Shown here piece by piece: positions 1-5,187 of a stretch of 7,828 nt of DNA (positions are counted from its first letter, which is position 1; each line of letters starts with the position of its first letter). The translations under genes were made by a program, and so were the position numbers. Location: contig CABSKX010000074.1 in assembly GCA_902478365.1 (NCBI GenBank), positions 1 through 7,828 on the forward strand, given 5' to 3'. The DNA is from an uncultured Collinsella sp. (GTDB lineage: Bacteria > Actinomycetota > Coriobacteriia > Coriobacteriales > Coriobacteriaceae). The notes beneath the pieces were generated by a model, which was given only the letters and a program-made list of their open reading frames with translations, did no database searches and had not been told where the DNA came from.

Positions 1-16
1 TGTGTATAAGAGACAG
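1..16. other. Residual Tn5 (Nextera-type) mosaic-end adapter
   Basis: The first 16 bases, TGTGTATAAGAGACAG, are identical to the 3' 16 bases of the 19-bp Tn5 mosaic end (AGATGTGTATAAGAGACAG) that tagmentation libraries place at every fragment end. The match stops at base 16 and ordinary GC-rich coding sequence begins at once. The adapter also puts an in-frame TAA (7-9) just ahead of an otherwise open reading frame. I infer untrimmed library sequence at a contig end, not genomic DNA. Confidence 0.95.
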
Positions 17-720
17 GTGCATGGTCCATCGATTGGATCGCGCGGGCTGTGACAGGGGAGAGCGTCGTTGCCAAGGATGCGTCGGTTTCCGGCTCGACTA
101 CCGCTTCGGGCAAGGCTGCGCCCAAGGACTCCAAATCTTCGGACAATGCGAAGGACGGGTCGAAGGATTCGGATGAATCTGATTCCAAGGACAAGTCTGA
201 ATCTTCGGACAAGAAGTCTGACAAGGATTCGAAGGAGAAGAAGTCCGAAGGCAAGGGCGGCAAGAAGTCCAGCAGCACGTCTGCCGGACAGGGCTCGGAA
301 TCCGCTGGTGGATCGAGTTCTTCTTCGGGCAGCGGCTCGGCGTCCGGCGGTGGGTCTGCATCCAACAGCGGCAACGCCTCTGCGGGCAATCAGGACGGCT
401 CGCAGCAGCCTGGCTACGTCACGGTAACGGTCTCGGTCACATCGAGCGCTGTGGGCAATCCTGTGTCTTCTAGTGGTACCTTCACCTTTAACGAGGGCGC
501 AACCCCTTACGACGCGCTGTGTGCGTTGGGACTTTCTATCAATGCGCGCCCTTCGTCGTATGGTACCTATGTCGCCGCTATTGGCGGTCTGGCCGAGATG
601 GAGCACGGCGCCAAGAGCGGCTGGATGTACTCCGTTAACGGCACAACGCCCATGACGGCCTGCAGTAACTACGTTCTCTCCAATGGCGACAACGTCGTTT
701 GGTATTACGTAACGGGTTAG
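17..720 (+). CDS. DUF4430 domain surface protein, 5'-truncated by contig end
   Basis: C-terminal part of a probably secreted or surface-attached protein; exact role unknown. The frame is open from the adapter junction to the TAG at 718-720, and the residues before the GTG at 49 read AWSIDWIARA, so the true start lies off the contig. Three parts are visible. A Lys/Ser/Asp/Glu-rich low-complexity linker covers about 118-267. A Ser/Gly/Ala/Asn-rich linker covers about 268-411. A compact C-terminal domain covers about 415-717, with the DUF4430 (transcobalamin-like C-terminal) signature: a beta strand YVTVTVSV, then GATPYDAL, then GWMYSVNG, and an ending GDNVVWYYV. Two cysteines lie in that domain. 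No LPXTG motif or C-terminal membrane anchor is seen, so any signal peptide or anchor must be upstream. In known members the domain often follows alpha/alpha-toroid or adhesin-like modules, so a longer extracellular protein is likely. A terminator follows at once. The domain call is firm; ligand and function are not. Confidence 0.85.
118..411 (+). repeat. Low-complexity linker: charged K/S/D/E tract, then S/G-rich tract
   Basis: The translated segment is almost only Lys, Ser, Asp and Glu for about 50 residues, with recurring short units such as KDSK, SDKKSD and SESSD. It then changes to about 48 residues of Ser, Gly, Ala and Asn. At DNA level, near-repeats of aag-gat-tcg and gac-aag-tct style codons recur. 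The segment is a spacer inside the DUF4430 protein, probably disordered, and a likely place for length variation between strains. Confidence 0.75.
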
Positions 721-743
721 AGGCCTCGACATAGCGCGCCAGA

Positions 744-780
744 CGGGCGGTTCGGACCAACATCCGGACCGCCCGCTTTT
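744..780 (+). terminator. Rho-independent terminator of the DUF4430 gene
   Basis: Bases 744-756 (CGGGCGGTTCGGA) pair with 763-775 (TCCGGACCGCCCG) in a 13-bp stem with one G-T wobble and a 6-nt loop. The stem is followed by CTTTT. It starts 23 bases after the stop codon. Confidence 0.85.
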
Positions 781-818
781 CATACGAATGGGACTGGGTC
801 GCCGGGTCTCTCGGTAAA

Positions 819-853
819 CAAAAAACCGGTTGGAATGGGAATCCCAACCGGTT
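819..853 (-). terminator. Rho-independent terminator of the gtrA-like 1 / fbp series
   Basis: Read on the minus strand, AACCGGTTGG (853-844) pairs perfectly with CCAACCGGTT (833-824) around a 10-nt loop. The stem runs into a T tract (825-820), then G and TTT. It lies 26 bases beyond the stop codon of the gene at 880-1287 and faces the plus-strand terminator at 744-780, so the convergent pair is insulated from both sides. Confidence 0.9.
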
Positions 854-879
854 ATACATTCAAGCAAATGTCGCACAAA

Positions 880-1287
880 CTACGACTGAGCGCCCTCGAG
901 GAAGAAGCGGCGGCTAAAGTAGTTGTACCAGGTGACCAGGAACGTGGCGATGGCCTTCATGGCCTGGTAGCCGATGCTCAAAAACGTGACGCCCACAAAC
1001 ATGTACAGGTCGTTGAGGCCCAAACCAATCACCGACAGGATGGTGAAGATCGTGAACTCGCGCTTGCGGCTCATGCCCTCGCGATGGTCGAACACGTACT
1101 TCATGCTGAGCCAGTAGTTGACCACGACGGACGTGATAAACGAGATCGTGGTGCTCATCAAAAAGTCGAGATGGAACAGCTCGACGAGCGCAATGAGCAT
1201 GCCCCAGTCGATGCCAAAGGAGATAAGACCCACGACAGCGAACTTGAGGAATTGCTTAGTATGAGGTTGTGCCAGTGCCTTGCGCAC
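880..1287 (-). CDS. GtrA family membrane protein (gtrA-like 1)
   Basis: 135-aa integral membrane protein of the GtrA (DPMS-like, PF04138) family, linked to moving polyprenyl-linked sugars across the membrane for cell-wall or O-antigen glycan modification. Its substrate cannot be read from sequence. Four hydrophobic segments are visible at about residues 15-36, 42-60, 78-102 and 108-125. The family pattern is clear: KFAVVG before helix 1, then NYWLSMKYVF, REF before helix 3, and a C-terminal RRFFLEG. The GTG at 1285-1287 is chosen because the next in-frame stop upstream is only 15 codons away and no ATG lies between. The ribosome site is weak, a GGA 9 bases upstream. It is about 47% identical by eye to the GtrA-like protein at 1507-1902, including the shared block EGMSR(K/R)REF, which suggests an old tandem duplication. 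No glycosyltransferase gene is adjacent, although such genes often accompany this family. Confidence 0.9.
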   Translation of the reverse strand: MRKALAQPHTKQFLKFAVVGLISFGIDWGMLIALVELFHLDFLMSTTISFITSVVVNYWLSMKYVFDHREGMSRKREFTIFTILSVIGLGLNDLYMFVGVTFLSIGYQAMKAIATFLVTWYNYFSRRFFLEGAQS

Positions 1288-1506
1288 GTAATCACATCCA
1301 ATGCGTTGATGAATCGAGCAGAGGATACTTTAGAGCTTTTGCAAGGGAAACGTAAGGGCTTTGCCAAGAACTATACGAACTCGCCAAATTTGCAAGAGAC
1401 AATCCACAAACGTTATAAATCCTTCCGTAAACGAGCAAAGCCCACGAACAACGCAGCGCTCGACGCACGTCGTCCGTGGGCCCCGTAGTGCAACGAGGAG
1501 GGCGAG
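1288..1506. other. 219-bp gap between the two GtrA genes, no gene seen
   Basis: This stretch is more AT-rich than its flanks over about 1320-1430 and holds no reading frame with a believable protein. It probably carries a promoter for gtrA-like 1. A 10-bp inverted repeat (1497-1506 with 1519-1528) spans the stop of gtrA-like 2 but has no T tract after it, so I do not call it a terminator. Confidence 0.5.
1327..1355 (-). promoter_or_regulatory. Possible sigma-70-type promoter for gtrA-like 1
   Basis: On the minus strand, TTACGT (1355-1350) and TAAAGT (1332-1327) are separated by exactly 17 bases. This would start transcription about 33 bases ahead of the GTG at 1287. The -35 match is poor and the -10 is moderate. 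If real, gtrA-like 1 can be expressed apart from fbp. Confidence 0.2.
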
Positions 1507-1902
1507 CTACTTGGTCTCCTCGCCCTCCAGGAAGATCTTTCGGGTCACAAAGTTGTAGACCATAACAAGCGCGGTGGCGCAAATCTTGGCGATATTGGCC
1601 TCGAGCCCCAGGCCGGCGTTGAGCGCCAGCACGATACCGTCGTTGAGAGCCAAGCCGATCACGGACAGCACGACAAAGATAATGAACTCGCGGCGGCGAC
1701 TCATGCCCTCCTTGTGCGCAAACACGTACTTCATGCTCGCGACGTAGTTAAAGATGAGCGAGACGATAAAGCCGCTGGTATTGGCGATCAGGATGTTAAG
1801 GCCCAGGCCGTAGTGGAGCAGATTCATGATGCCAAAGTCGATGACCGTGGCGACGACGCCGACGACGCCAAACTTCATGATCTGCGCAAGGAGCTTTTGC
1901 AT
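1507..1902 (-). CDS. GtrA family membrane protein (gtrA-like 2)
   Basis: 131-aa GtrA (DPMS-like) family protein with four predicted membrane helices at about residues 9-30, 34-54, 73-98 and 103-119. Key segments are KFGVVG, IDFGIMN, FNYVASMKYVF, EGMSRRREF, VIGLALND and the C-terminal RKIFLEG. A role in flipping a lipid-linked sugar for envelope glycans is known for the family and only inferred here. I chose the ATG at 1902. It has AAGG eight bases and AGG four bases upstream, and it gives the N-terminus MQKLLAQ, which matches MRKALAQ of its paralogue at 880-1287. A TTG at 1974 would add 24 residues but lies inside a perfect hairpin, and its nearest GAGGAG is 15 bases away. The gene sits 78 bases after fbp on the same strand, so co-transcription is plausible. 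Confidence 0.88.
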   Translation of the reverse strand: MQKLLAQIMKFGVVGVVATVIDFGIMNLLHYGLGLNILIANTSGFIVSLIFNYVASMKYVFAHKEGMSRRREFIIFVVLSVIGLALNDGIVLALNAGLGLEANIAKICATALVMVYNFVTRKIFLEGEETK

Positions 1903-1919
1903 GGTACCTGCCTTAGGGT

Positions 1920-1980
1920 GGCGCCTGAGCGCCGCGGGGATGACGAACTCAGCAAGTTTAGCCAATCCCCGCAAGCGGGG
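1920..1980 (-). promoter_or_regulatory. Structured fbp-gtrA spacer with two GC hairpins
   Basis: Between the fbp stop and the gtrA-like 2 ATG lie a perfect 14-bp palindrome CCCCGCAAGCGGGG (1967-1980), which abuts the fbp stop codon, and a 5-bp stem GGCGC/GCGCC (1920-1924 with 1929-1933). No T tract follows the first on the minus strand, so it is more likely a pause, partial terminator or RNA-processing element than a full terminator. Confidence 0.4.
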
Positions 1981-3897
1981 CTAGGCGCGCTCCTCGATAG
2001 CACCGTTTCTATATGCATCGAGCAGTTGGCGTAGGTCCTGGATCTGGCTGCGGATCTTGGCACCGGTATCGGTGTCGCTCACCATGCGGCGACGGTCGGC
2101 CTGGTCAAAACGGTTGGTCTCGCTCTCGATGTCCACGTTGCGCGTGAGCGCTTCGGCAACCGTGGTAAAGGCTTGGTGAGACTTAAGGCGACATCCGCGT
2201 GAGCTCGAGATAAGCGTGTAGCCGGCGATGCCCGTCTTGGGATGGTAGGCGCGGCAGAAGCCGCCATCGATGACCAGCAGCTTGCCCTCGGCGCGGATGG
2301 GCTGTTCGCCCTTGGTGGTTTTAACGGGCGTGTGGCCGTTGATGATGTGGCCGGTCGGCGAGCATGCCATGGGCGCGACGCCAAACTCGCGCATGATGTC
2401 ATCGCAGACCGAGGGCGACTTGGTAAGTGTAAAGTACGGGTCCATCGGCTCGACCCAGGTGCTCTTATCGGCGATATAGGCGCGCTCAAAGGTACGCACC
2501 AGGCGTCCGCTGGCGGGCGAGTTAAAGCCAATCCACAGGTACCACATCCAGTCGAGGGCGTCGCGGTCGCCCACGCGCCAGGCGCGGCGGGCGATGTGGT
2601 CGCAAAAATCAAGATAATCGCGCCCGGCGTGCCAGGTGCCCAGACAGTTCATGCTGCTAAAGGTGCCGTCTTCGTTGAGCGGAACGCAGCCGTGGAAGAG
2701 CAGGTTGCCGTTGGCGACCTTGTACATCGAGCCGTGGGAATAGAGGAAATCGATATGGCGATGCAGGTGATCGGCGGTGACAAACTCGGACACGAGCTTG
2801 TCGATGATGTGTTGCTCCTGGGACGTGAGCGTGTAGGGGTCCGCCGGATCGACGGTGGGGAAGTCGTTGGTCGTGAGCGGCCACACGCTGCCGTCGGCAA
2901 GCGTGACTGTGCCGGCGCCGTGATCGATCTTGTCGAGCAGCAGGCGGTCGGCCATATCGAACTCGGGGTGGCGCTGGATAATCTGGCCCTCGAGCTTAAG
3001 GAGCAGGACGTTGACGGCTTTAATCAGCGGGGTGATGGGCTCGCCGGCGGTATAGGTGGCATCGGCAAAGGCGACGAGCTCGCGCAGCGAGATGCCGTAG
3101 TCGTTCTCGAGGATCTCGTAATTGTCGTAGCGCAGGTTGTTACGCAGCACCGTGGCGATGCAGGCGGGCTCGCCGGCAGCGGCGCCCATCCACAGTAGGT
3201 CGTGGTTGCCCCACTGAATGTCGAGCGAATGGTAGGTGAGCAGGCGGTCCATAATCTTGGCAGCGCCGCCGCCACGGTCGAAGATATCGCCCACCAGGTG
3301 CAGGTGGTCGACGGCCAGGCGCTTGATGAGCGAGGCGAGCGACTCGATAAAGTCGTCGGCGCTGGCGGTCTCCAAGATGGATTCGATAATGCGCTCGTGA
3401 TAGCGCACACGATAGTTGTTCTCGTCCGGATGCGTGTGCAGCAACTCGTCGATGATGTAGGCGTAATCGCGCGGGATGGCCTTACGCACCTTGGAGCGGG
3501 TGTAGCGGCTCGAAAGGGAGCGGGCAACCATGATGAGCTGGTCGAGCATTGTCTTGTACCAGGTGGGGGAGTCCTCGTGCTGGCTGCGGGCCAGCTCGAT
3601 CTTCTCGCGCGGGTAGTAGATGAGCGTGCACAGCTCGCCCTTTTCGTCGAAGGTGAGCGTGTCGCCAAAGATCTCGTCGACATGTTCGCGCACGACGCCC
3701 GAGCAGTTGTTGAGGATGTGCATAAAGGCTTCGTACTCGCCGTGCACGTCGCTCATAAAATGCTCGGTGCCCTTGGGTAGGTTGAGGATGGCCGAGAGGT
3801 TGATAATTTCGGTAAATGCGGATTGTTCGGTGGGGAACTGTCTCGACAGCAGGCGCAGATACTTAAAGTCTTGCGGGTTGCGATCGAATACGACCAT
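1981..3897 (-). CDS. fbp: Fructose-1,6-bisphosphatase, class III
   Basis: 638-aa cytosolic gluconeogenic enzyme that hydrolyses fructose 1,6-bisphosphate to fructose 6-phosphate and phosphate. Class III belongs to the metallophosphoesterase fold, and the metal-binding motifs are intact: SDVHGE (residues 49-54), GDIFDRGG (203-210), GNHD (230-233), FHG (401-403) and NGHTP (520-524). The length is close to the roughly 670 aa of the Bacillus subtilis class III enzyme, and the C-terminal IDGGFCRAYHPKTGIAGY block is present. I place the start at the ATG at 3897, because GGAAGG lies six bases upstream of it. A TTG at 3942 would add 15 residues unlike the family and would fall within an inverted repeat. 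The upstream region carries several palindromes. The gene leads a same-strand series with two GtrA genes; no metabolic link to them is obvious. The family call is very secure. Confidence 0.97.
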   Translation of the reverse strand: MVVFDRNPQDFKYLRLLSRQFPTEQSAFTEIINLSAILNLPKGTEHFMSDVHGEYEAFMHILNNCSGVVREHVDEIFGDTLTFDEKGELCTLIYYPREKIELARSQHEDSPTWYKTMLDQLIMVARSLSSRYTRSKVRKAIPRDYAYIIDELLHTHPDENNYRVRYHERIIESILETASADDFIESLASLIKRLAVDHLHLVGDIFDRGGGAAKIMDRLLTYHSLDIQWGNHDLLWMGAAAGEPACIATVLRNNLRYDNYEILENDYGISLRELVAFADATYTAGEPITPLIKAVNVLLLKLEGQIIQRHPEFDMADRLLLDKIDHGAGTVTLADGSVWPLTTNDFPTVDPADPYTLTSQEQHIIDKLVSEFVTADHLHRHIDFLYSHGSMYKVANGNLLFHGCVPLNEDGTFSSMNCLGTWHAGRDYLDFCDHIARRAWRVGDRDALDWMWYLWIGFNSPASGRLVRTFERAYIADKSTWVEPMDPYFTLTKSPSVCDDIMREFGVAPMACSPTGHIINGHTPVKTTKGEQPIRAEGKLLVIDGGFCRAYHPKTGIAGYTLISSSRGCRLKSHQAFTTVAEALTRNVDIESETNRFDQADRRRMVSDTDTGAKIRSQIQDLRQLLDAYRNGAIEERA

Positions 3898-3903
3898 GAA
3901 ACA

Positions 3904-3909
3904 CCTTCC
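3904..3909 (-). promoter_or_regulatory. Ribosome binding site that fixes the fbp start
   Basis: GGAAGG on the minus strand is six bases ahead of the ATG at 3897. This is a good Shine-Dalgarno match, and it decides against the longer TTG-started frame. Confidence 0.8.
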
Positions 3910-3924
3910 GATATGGTTGGTAAA

Positions 3925-3954
3925 ACTGATAAACAGCGTCAAACGTTTATCAGT
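3925..3954 (-). promoter_or_regulatory. Candidate operator or leader hairpin of fbp
   Basis: ACTGATAAAC (3925-3934) and GTTTATCAGT (3945-3954) are perfect inverted arms around a 10-base spacer. The right arm together with the spacer also forms the octamer AAACGTTT (3941-3948), whose centre resembles LacI/PurR-family operators. On the minus strand, TTGACG (3942-3937) overlaps it and looks like a -35, but no good -10 lies 16-18 bases beyond. The element sits 28-57 bases ahead of the fbp ATG. A transcription-factor site is inferred. Confidence 0.4.
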
Positions 3955-4012
3955 ATGCGCCGGCTTTGTTTCGATTTTGCGCCGGCGGCTGAATTGTTAG
4001 CTGAACGGTTTG

Positions 4013-4026
4013 CTAAATCGATTTAG
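4013..4026. promoter_or_regulatory. Perfect 14-bp palindrome CTAAATCGATTTAG
   Basis: The 14 bases equal their own reverse complement. The overlapping 11-mer TTGCTAAATCG (4010-4020) recurs at 6332-6342 in the other divergent intergenic region. The perfect symmetry and intergenic position suggest a dimeric regulator site. The regulator is not identifiable. Confidence 0.35.
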
Positions 4027-4173
4027 TTGAGGTTGATGTGTCGGTTAAGTGGAGACGAAGGGGATGATTTTGCCCATGTTGGCCCATGGCGGGGATGGGG
4101 ATGTTGATGATAAAGATATTCAATGCCAATGGTTCGAATTGGTAAATAGTGGACATTTGTATCGTATTTAGGC

Positions 4174-4199
4174 TTGCTGTGCGATAATTTGCGCAGCAA
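4174..4199 (+). promoter_or_regulatory. Dyad over the likely extended -10 of degV
   Basis: TTGCTGTGCGA (4174-4184) pairs with TTGCGCAGCAA (4189-4199) over 11 positions, including two G-T wobbles, around the loop TAAT. Inside it, TGCGATAAT (4180-4188) is an extended -10 box (TG, one base, then GATAAT). It would start transcription about 22 bases before the degV ATG. There is no good -35 at 17 bases, as is common with extended -10 promoters. The dyad may be an operator blocking this promoter, or a leader hairpin if transcription starts further upstream. Confidence 0.45.
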
Positions 4200-4216
4200 T
4201 ACTTAAGGAGCCTCAT

Positions 4217-5107
4217 ATGAGTGATTTTGTCCTGACCTGTGAATCCGCCGCCGATCGAACCCGTGAGTTCTTTGCGTCGCGCAATATCCCTGTCGTGTGT
4301 TTTCATTACGAGATCGACGATGTTGTCTATACGGACGATCTGTATCAGTCGATTACACCGGACGAGTTTTTTGCCCAGATTGCCGCGGGCACCATGCCCA
4401 AGACGTCTCAGGTGAGCGTGGGTGAGTACGAAGAGTTTTGGGAGCCGTTCGTTGCCGAGGGTAAAGACGTGCTGCACCTGGCGTTGTCGTCGGGTATTTC
4501 GGGCACGTATGGATCGGCCTGCGTCGCGGCGCAGATGCTTGCGGATCGCTATCCCGAGGGCGGCAAGGTGCGCGTCATCGATTCGCTGGGGGCGTCTTCG
4601 GGCTTTGGTCTGTTGCTGGAATATGCCGCCGACGTGCGCGATAGCGGGGCTTCACTCGACGAGACGGCTGCTTGGATCGAGGAGCACAAACTCAACCTGC
4701 ACCACTGGTTCTTCTCGACCGATCTGTCGAGCTACCTACGAGGCGGTCGCATTTCGGCTGCGAGCGCGATCATCGGCACGGCGCTTAAGATTTGCCCGCT
4801 TATGACGGTCGATTGCGACGGCAAGCTGTCGCCACGTGAGAAGATTCGCACTAAGAAGCGCGCGATTTCCGAGATGGCTAAGACCATGATGGCACACGTG
4901 CAGGACGGTGCGGATTATTCGGGTAAGTGCATCATGTCGCACTCGGCGTGCCGCGAGGATGCCGAGGCAGTTGCGGCGCTGATTGAGGAACAGGTTCCGC
5001 AGCTTAAAGGCCAGATTGAAATCAACAATATCGGTGCTCTGATCGGTTCACACACCGGACCTGGTACGGTGGCGCTCTTCTTTATGGGTGACAAACGCGT
5101 GGATTAA
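4217..5107 (+). CDS. DegV family fatty-acid-binding protein
   Basis: 296-aa cytosolic protein of the DegV/FakB family, which binds a long-chain fatty acid and, in Gram-positive bacteria, presents it to the kinase FakA for phosphorylation and phospholipid synthesis. Whether this copy is a working FakB cannot be settled here because no fakA lies nearby. Family motifs run in order: ESAAD (9-13); PKTSQVSVGEY (61-71), the usual TSQPS-like loop; LALSSGISGTYGSA (88-101); VIDSLGASSGFG (120-131); FFSTDLSSYLRGGRIS (165-180); LKICPLMTVD (190-199); and GALIGSHTGPGTVALFF (273-289). Length is normal. The ATG at 4217 has a strong AAGGAG at 4205-4210, six bases away. The gene is monocistronic: divergent from fbp, and followed by a hairpin terminator shared with the convergent gene. 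A family call is safe; the lipid bound is unknown. Confidence 0.95.
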   Translation: MSDFVLTCESAADRTREFFASRNIPVVCFHYEIDDVVYTDDLYQSITPDEFFAQIAAGTMPKTSQVSVGEYEEFWEPFVAEGKDVLHLALSSGISGTYGSACVAAQMLADRYPEGGKVRVIDSLGASSGFGLLLEYAADVRDSGASLDETAAWIEEHKLNLHHWFFSTDLSSYLRGGRISAASAIIGTALKICPLMTVDCDGKLSPREKIRTKKRAISEMAKTMMAHVQDGADYSGKCIMSHSACREDAEAVAALIEEQVPQLKGQIEINNIGALIGSHTGPGTVALFFMGDKRVD

Positions 5108-5141
5108 CTTGACCCATCACGTCGCGTACGATTGCTCAAAC

Positions 5142-5177
5142 GAAAACGGCCCGCCTCACGTTTGTGGGGCGGGCCTT
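5142..5177. terminator. Bidirectional hairpin terminator between degV and the TIM-barrel gene
   Basis: GGCCCGCCTCAC (5148-5159) pairs with GTGGGGCGGGCC (5164-5175) in a 12-bp stem with one wobble and a GTTT tetraloop. On the minus strand it is followed by GTTTTCGTTT, a good T tract for the gene at 5188-6279. On the plus strand it is followed by TTGCTCTT, weaker but usable for degV. Confidence 0.85.
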
Positions 5178-5187
5178 GCTCTTACGG

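Larger units (their letters stand above)
3898..4216. promoter_or_regulatory. 319-bp divergent fbp/degV control region
   Basis: No gene is visible. The region is AT-richer than its flanks and holds, from left to right: the fbp leader with a 10-bp inverted repeat (3925-3954); two copies of GCGCCGGC (3958-3965 and 3980-3987); a perfect 14-bp palindrome (4013-4026); two GCCCATG copies (4072-4078 and 4082-4088); and an inverted repeat over the degV -10 (4174-4199). Both genes appear to be transcribed outward from here. Confidence 0.6.

Noticed and set aside
49..720. Complete gene starting at the GTG at 49
   Set aside because: The frame is open up to the adapter, no ribosome site precedes the GTG, and the only upstream stop lies inside adapter sequence. 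A truncated gene is the better reading.
1497..1528. 10-bp inverted repeat at the end of gtrA-like 2 as a terminator
   Set aside because: There is no T tract on either side, and one arm encodes the Glu-rich C-terminus, so the symmetry can come from GAG and GGC codons alone.
1507..1974. Longer gtrA-like 2 from a TTG at 1974
   Set aside because: The TTG lies in a perfect hairpin without a close ribosome site, while the ATG at 1902 matches the paralogue's N-terminus.
2242..3198. Long plus-strand open frame opposite fbp
   Set aside because: The translation is biased in composition and repeats Val-Gly-Asp patterns expected from the antisense of GC-rich codons. It has no motif, and fbp on the other strand has full family motifs.
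3202..3780. Plus-strand open frame opposite the fbp N-terminal part
   Set aside because: It is antisense to the metal-binding motifs of fbp and has no believable protein features.
1981..3942. Longer fbp from a TTG at 3942
   Set aside because: The ATG at 3897 has a good ribosome site and normal spacing. The extra 15 residues would be encoded by an inverted-repeat region and do not look like the family N-terminus.
4013..4026. Phage or plasmid attachment or origin site
   Set aside because: No integrase, replication gene, tRNA or direct-repeat partner is nearby. A regulator site is simpler.
4150..4155. TGGACA as the degV -35
   Set aside because: It is five of six to consensus but stands 27 bases from the GATAAT box and has no -10 at the right distance.
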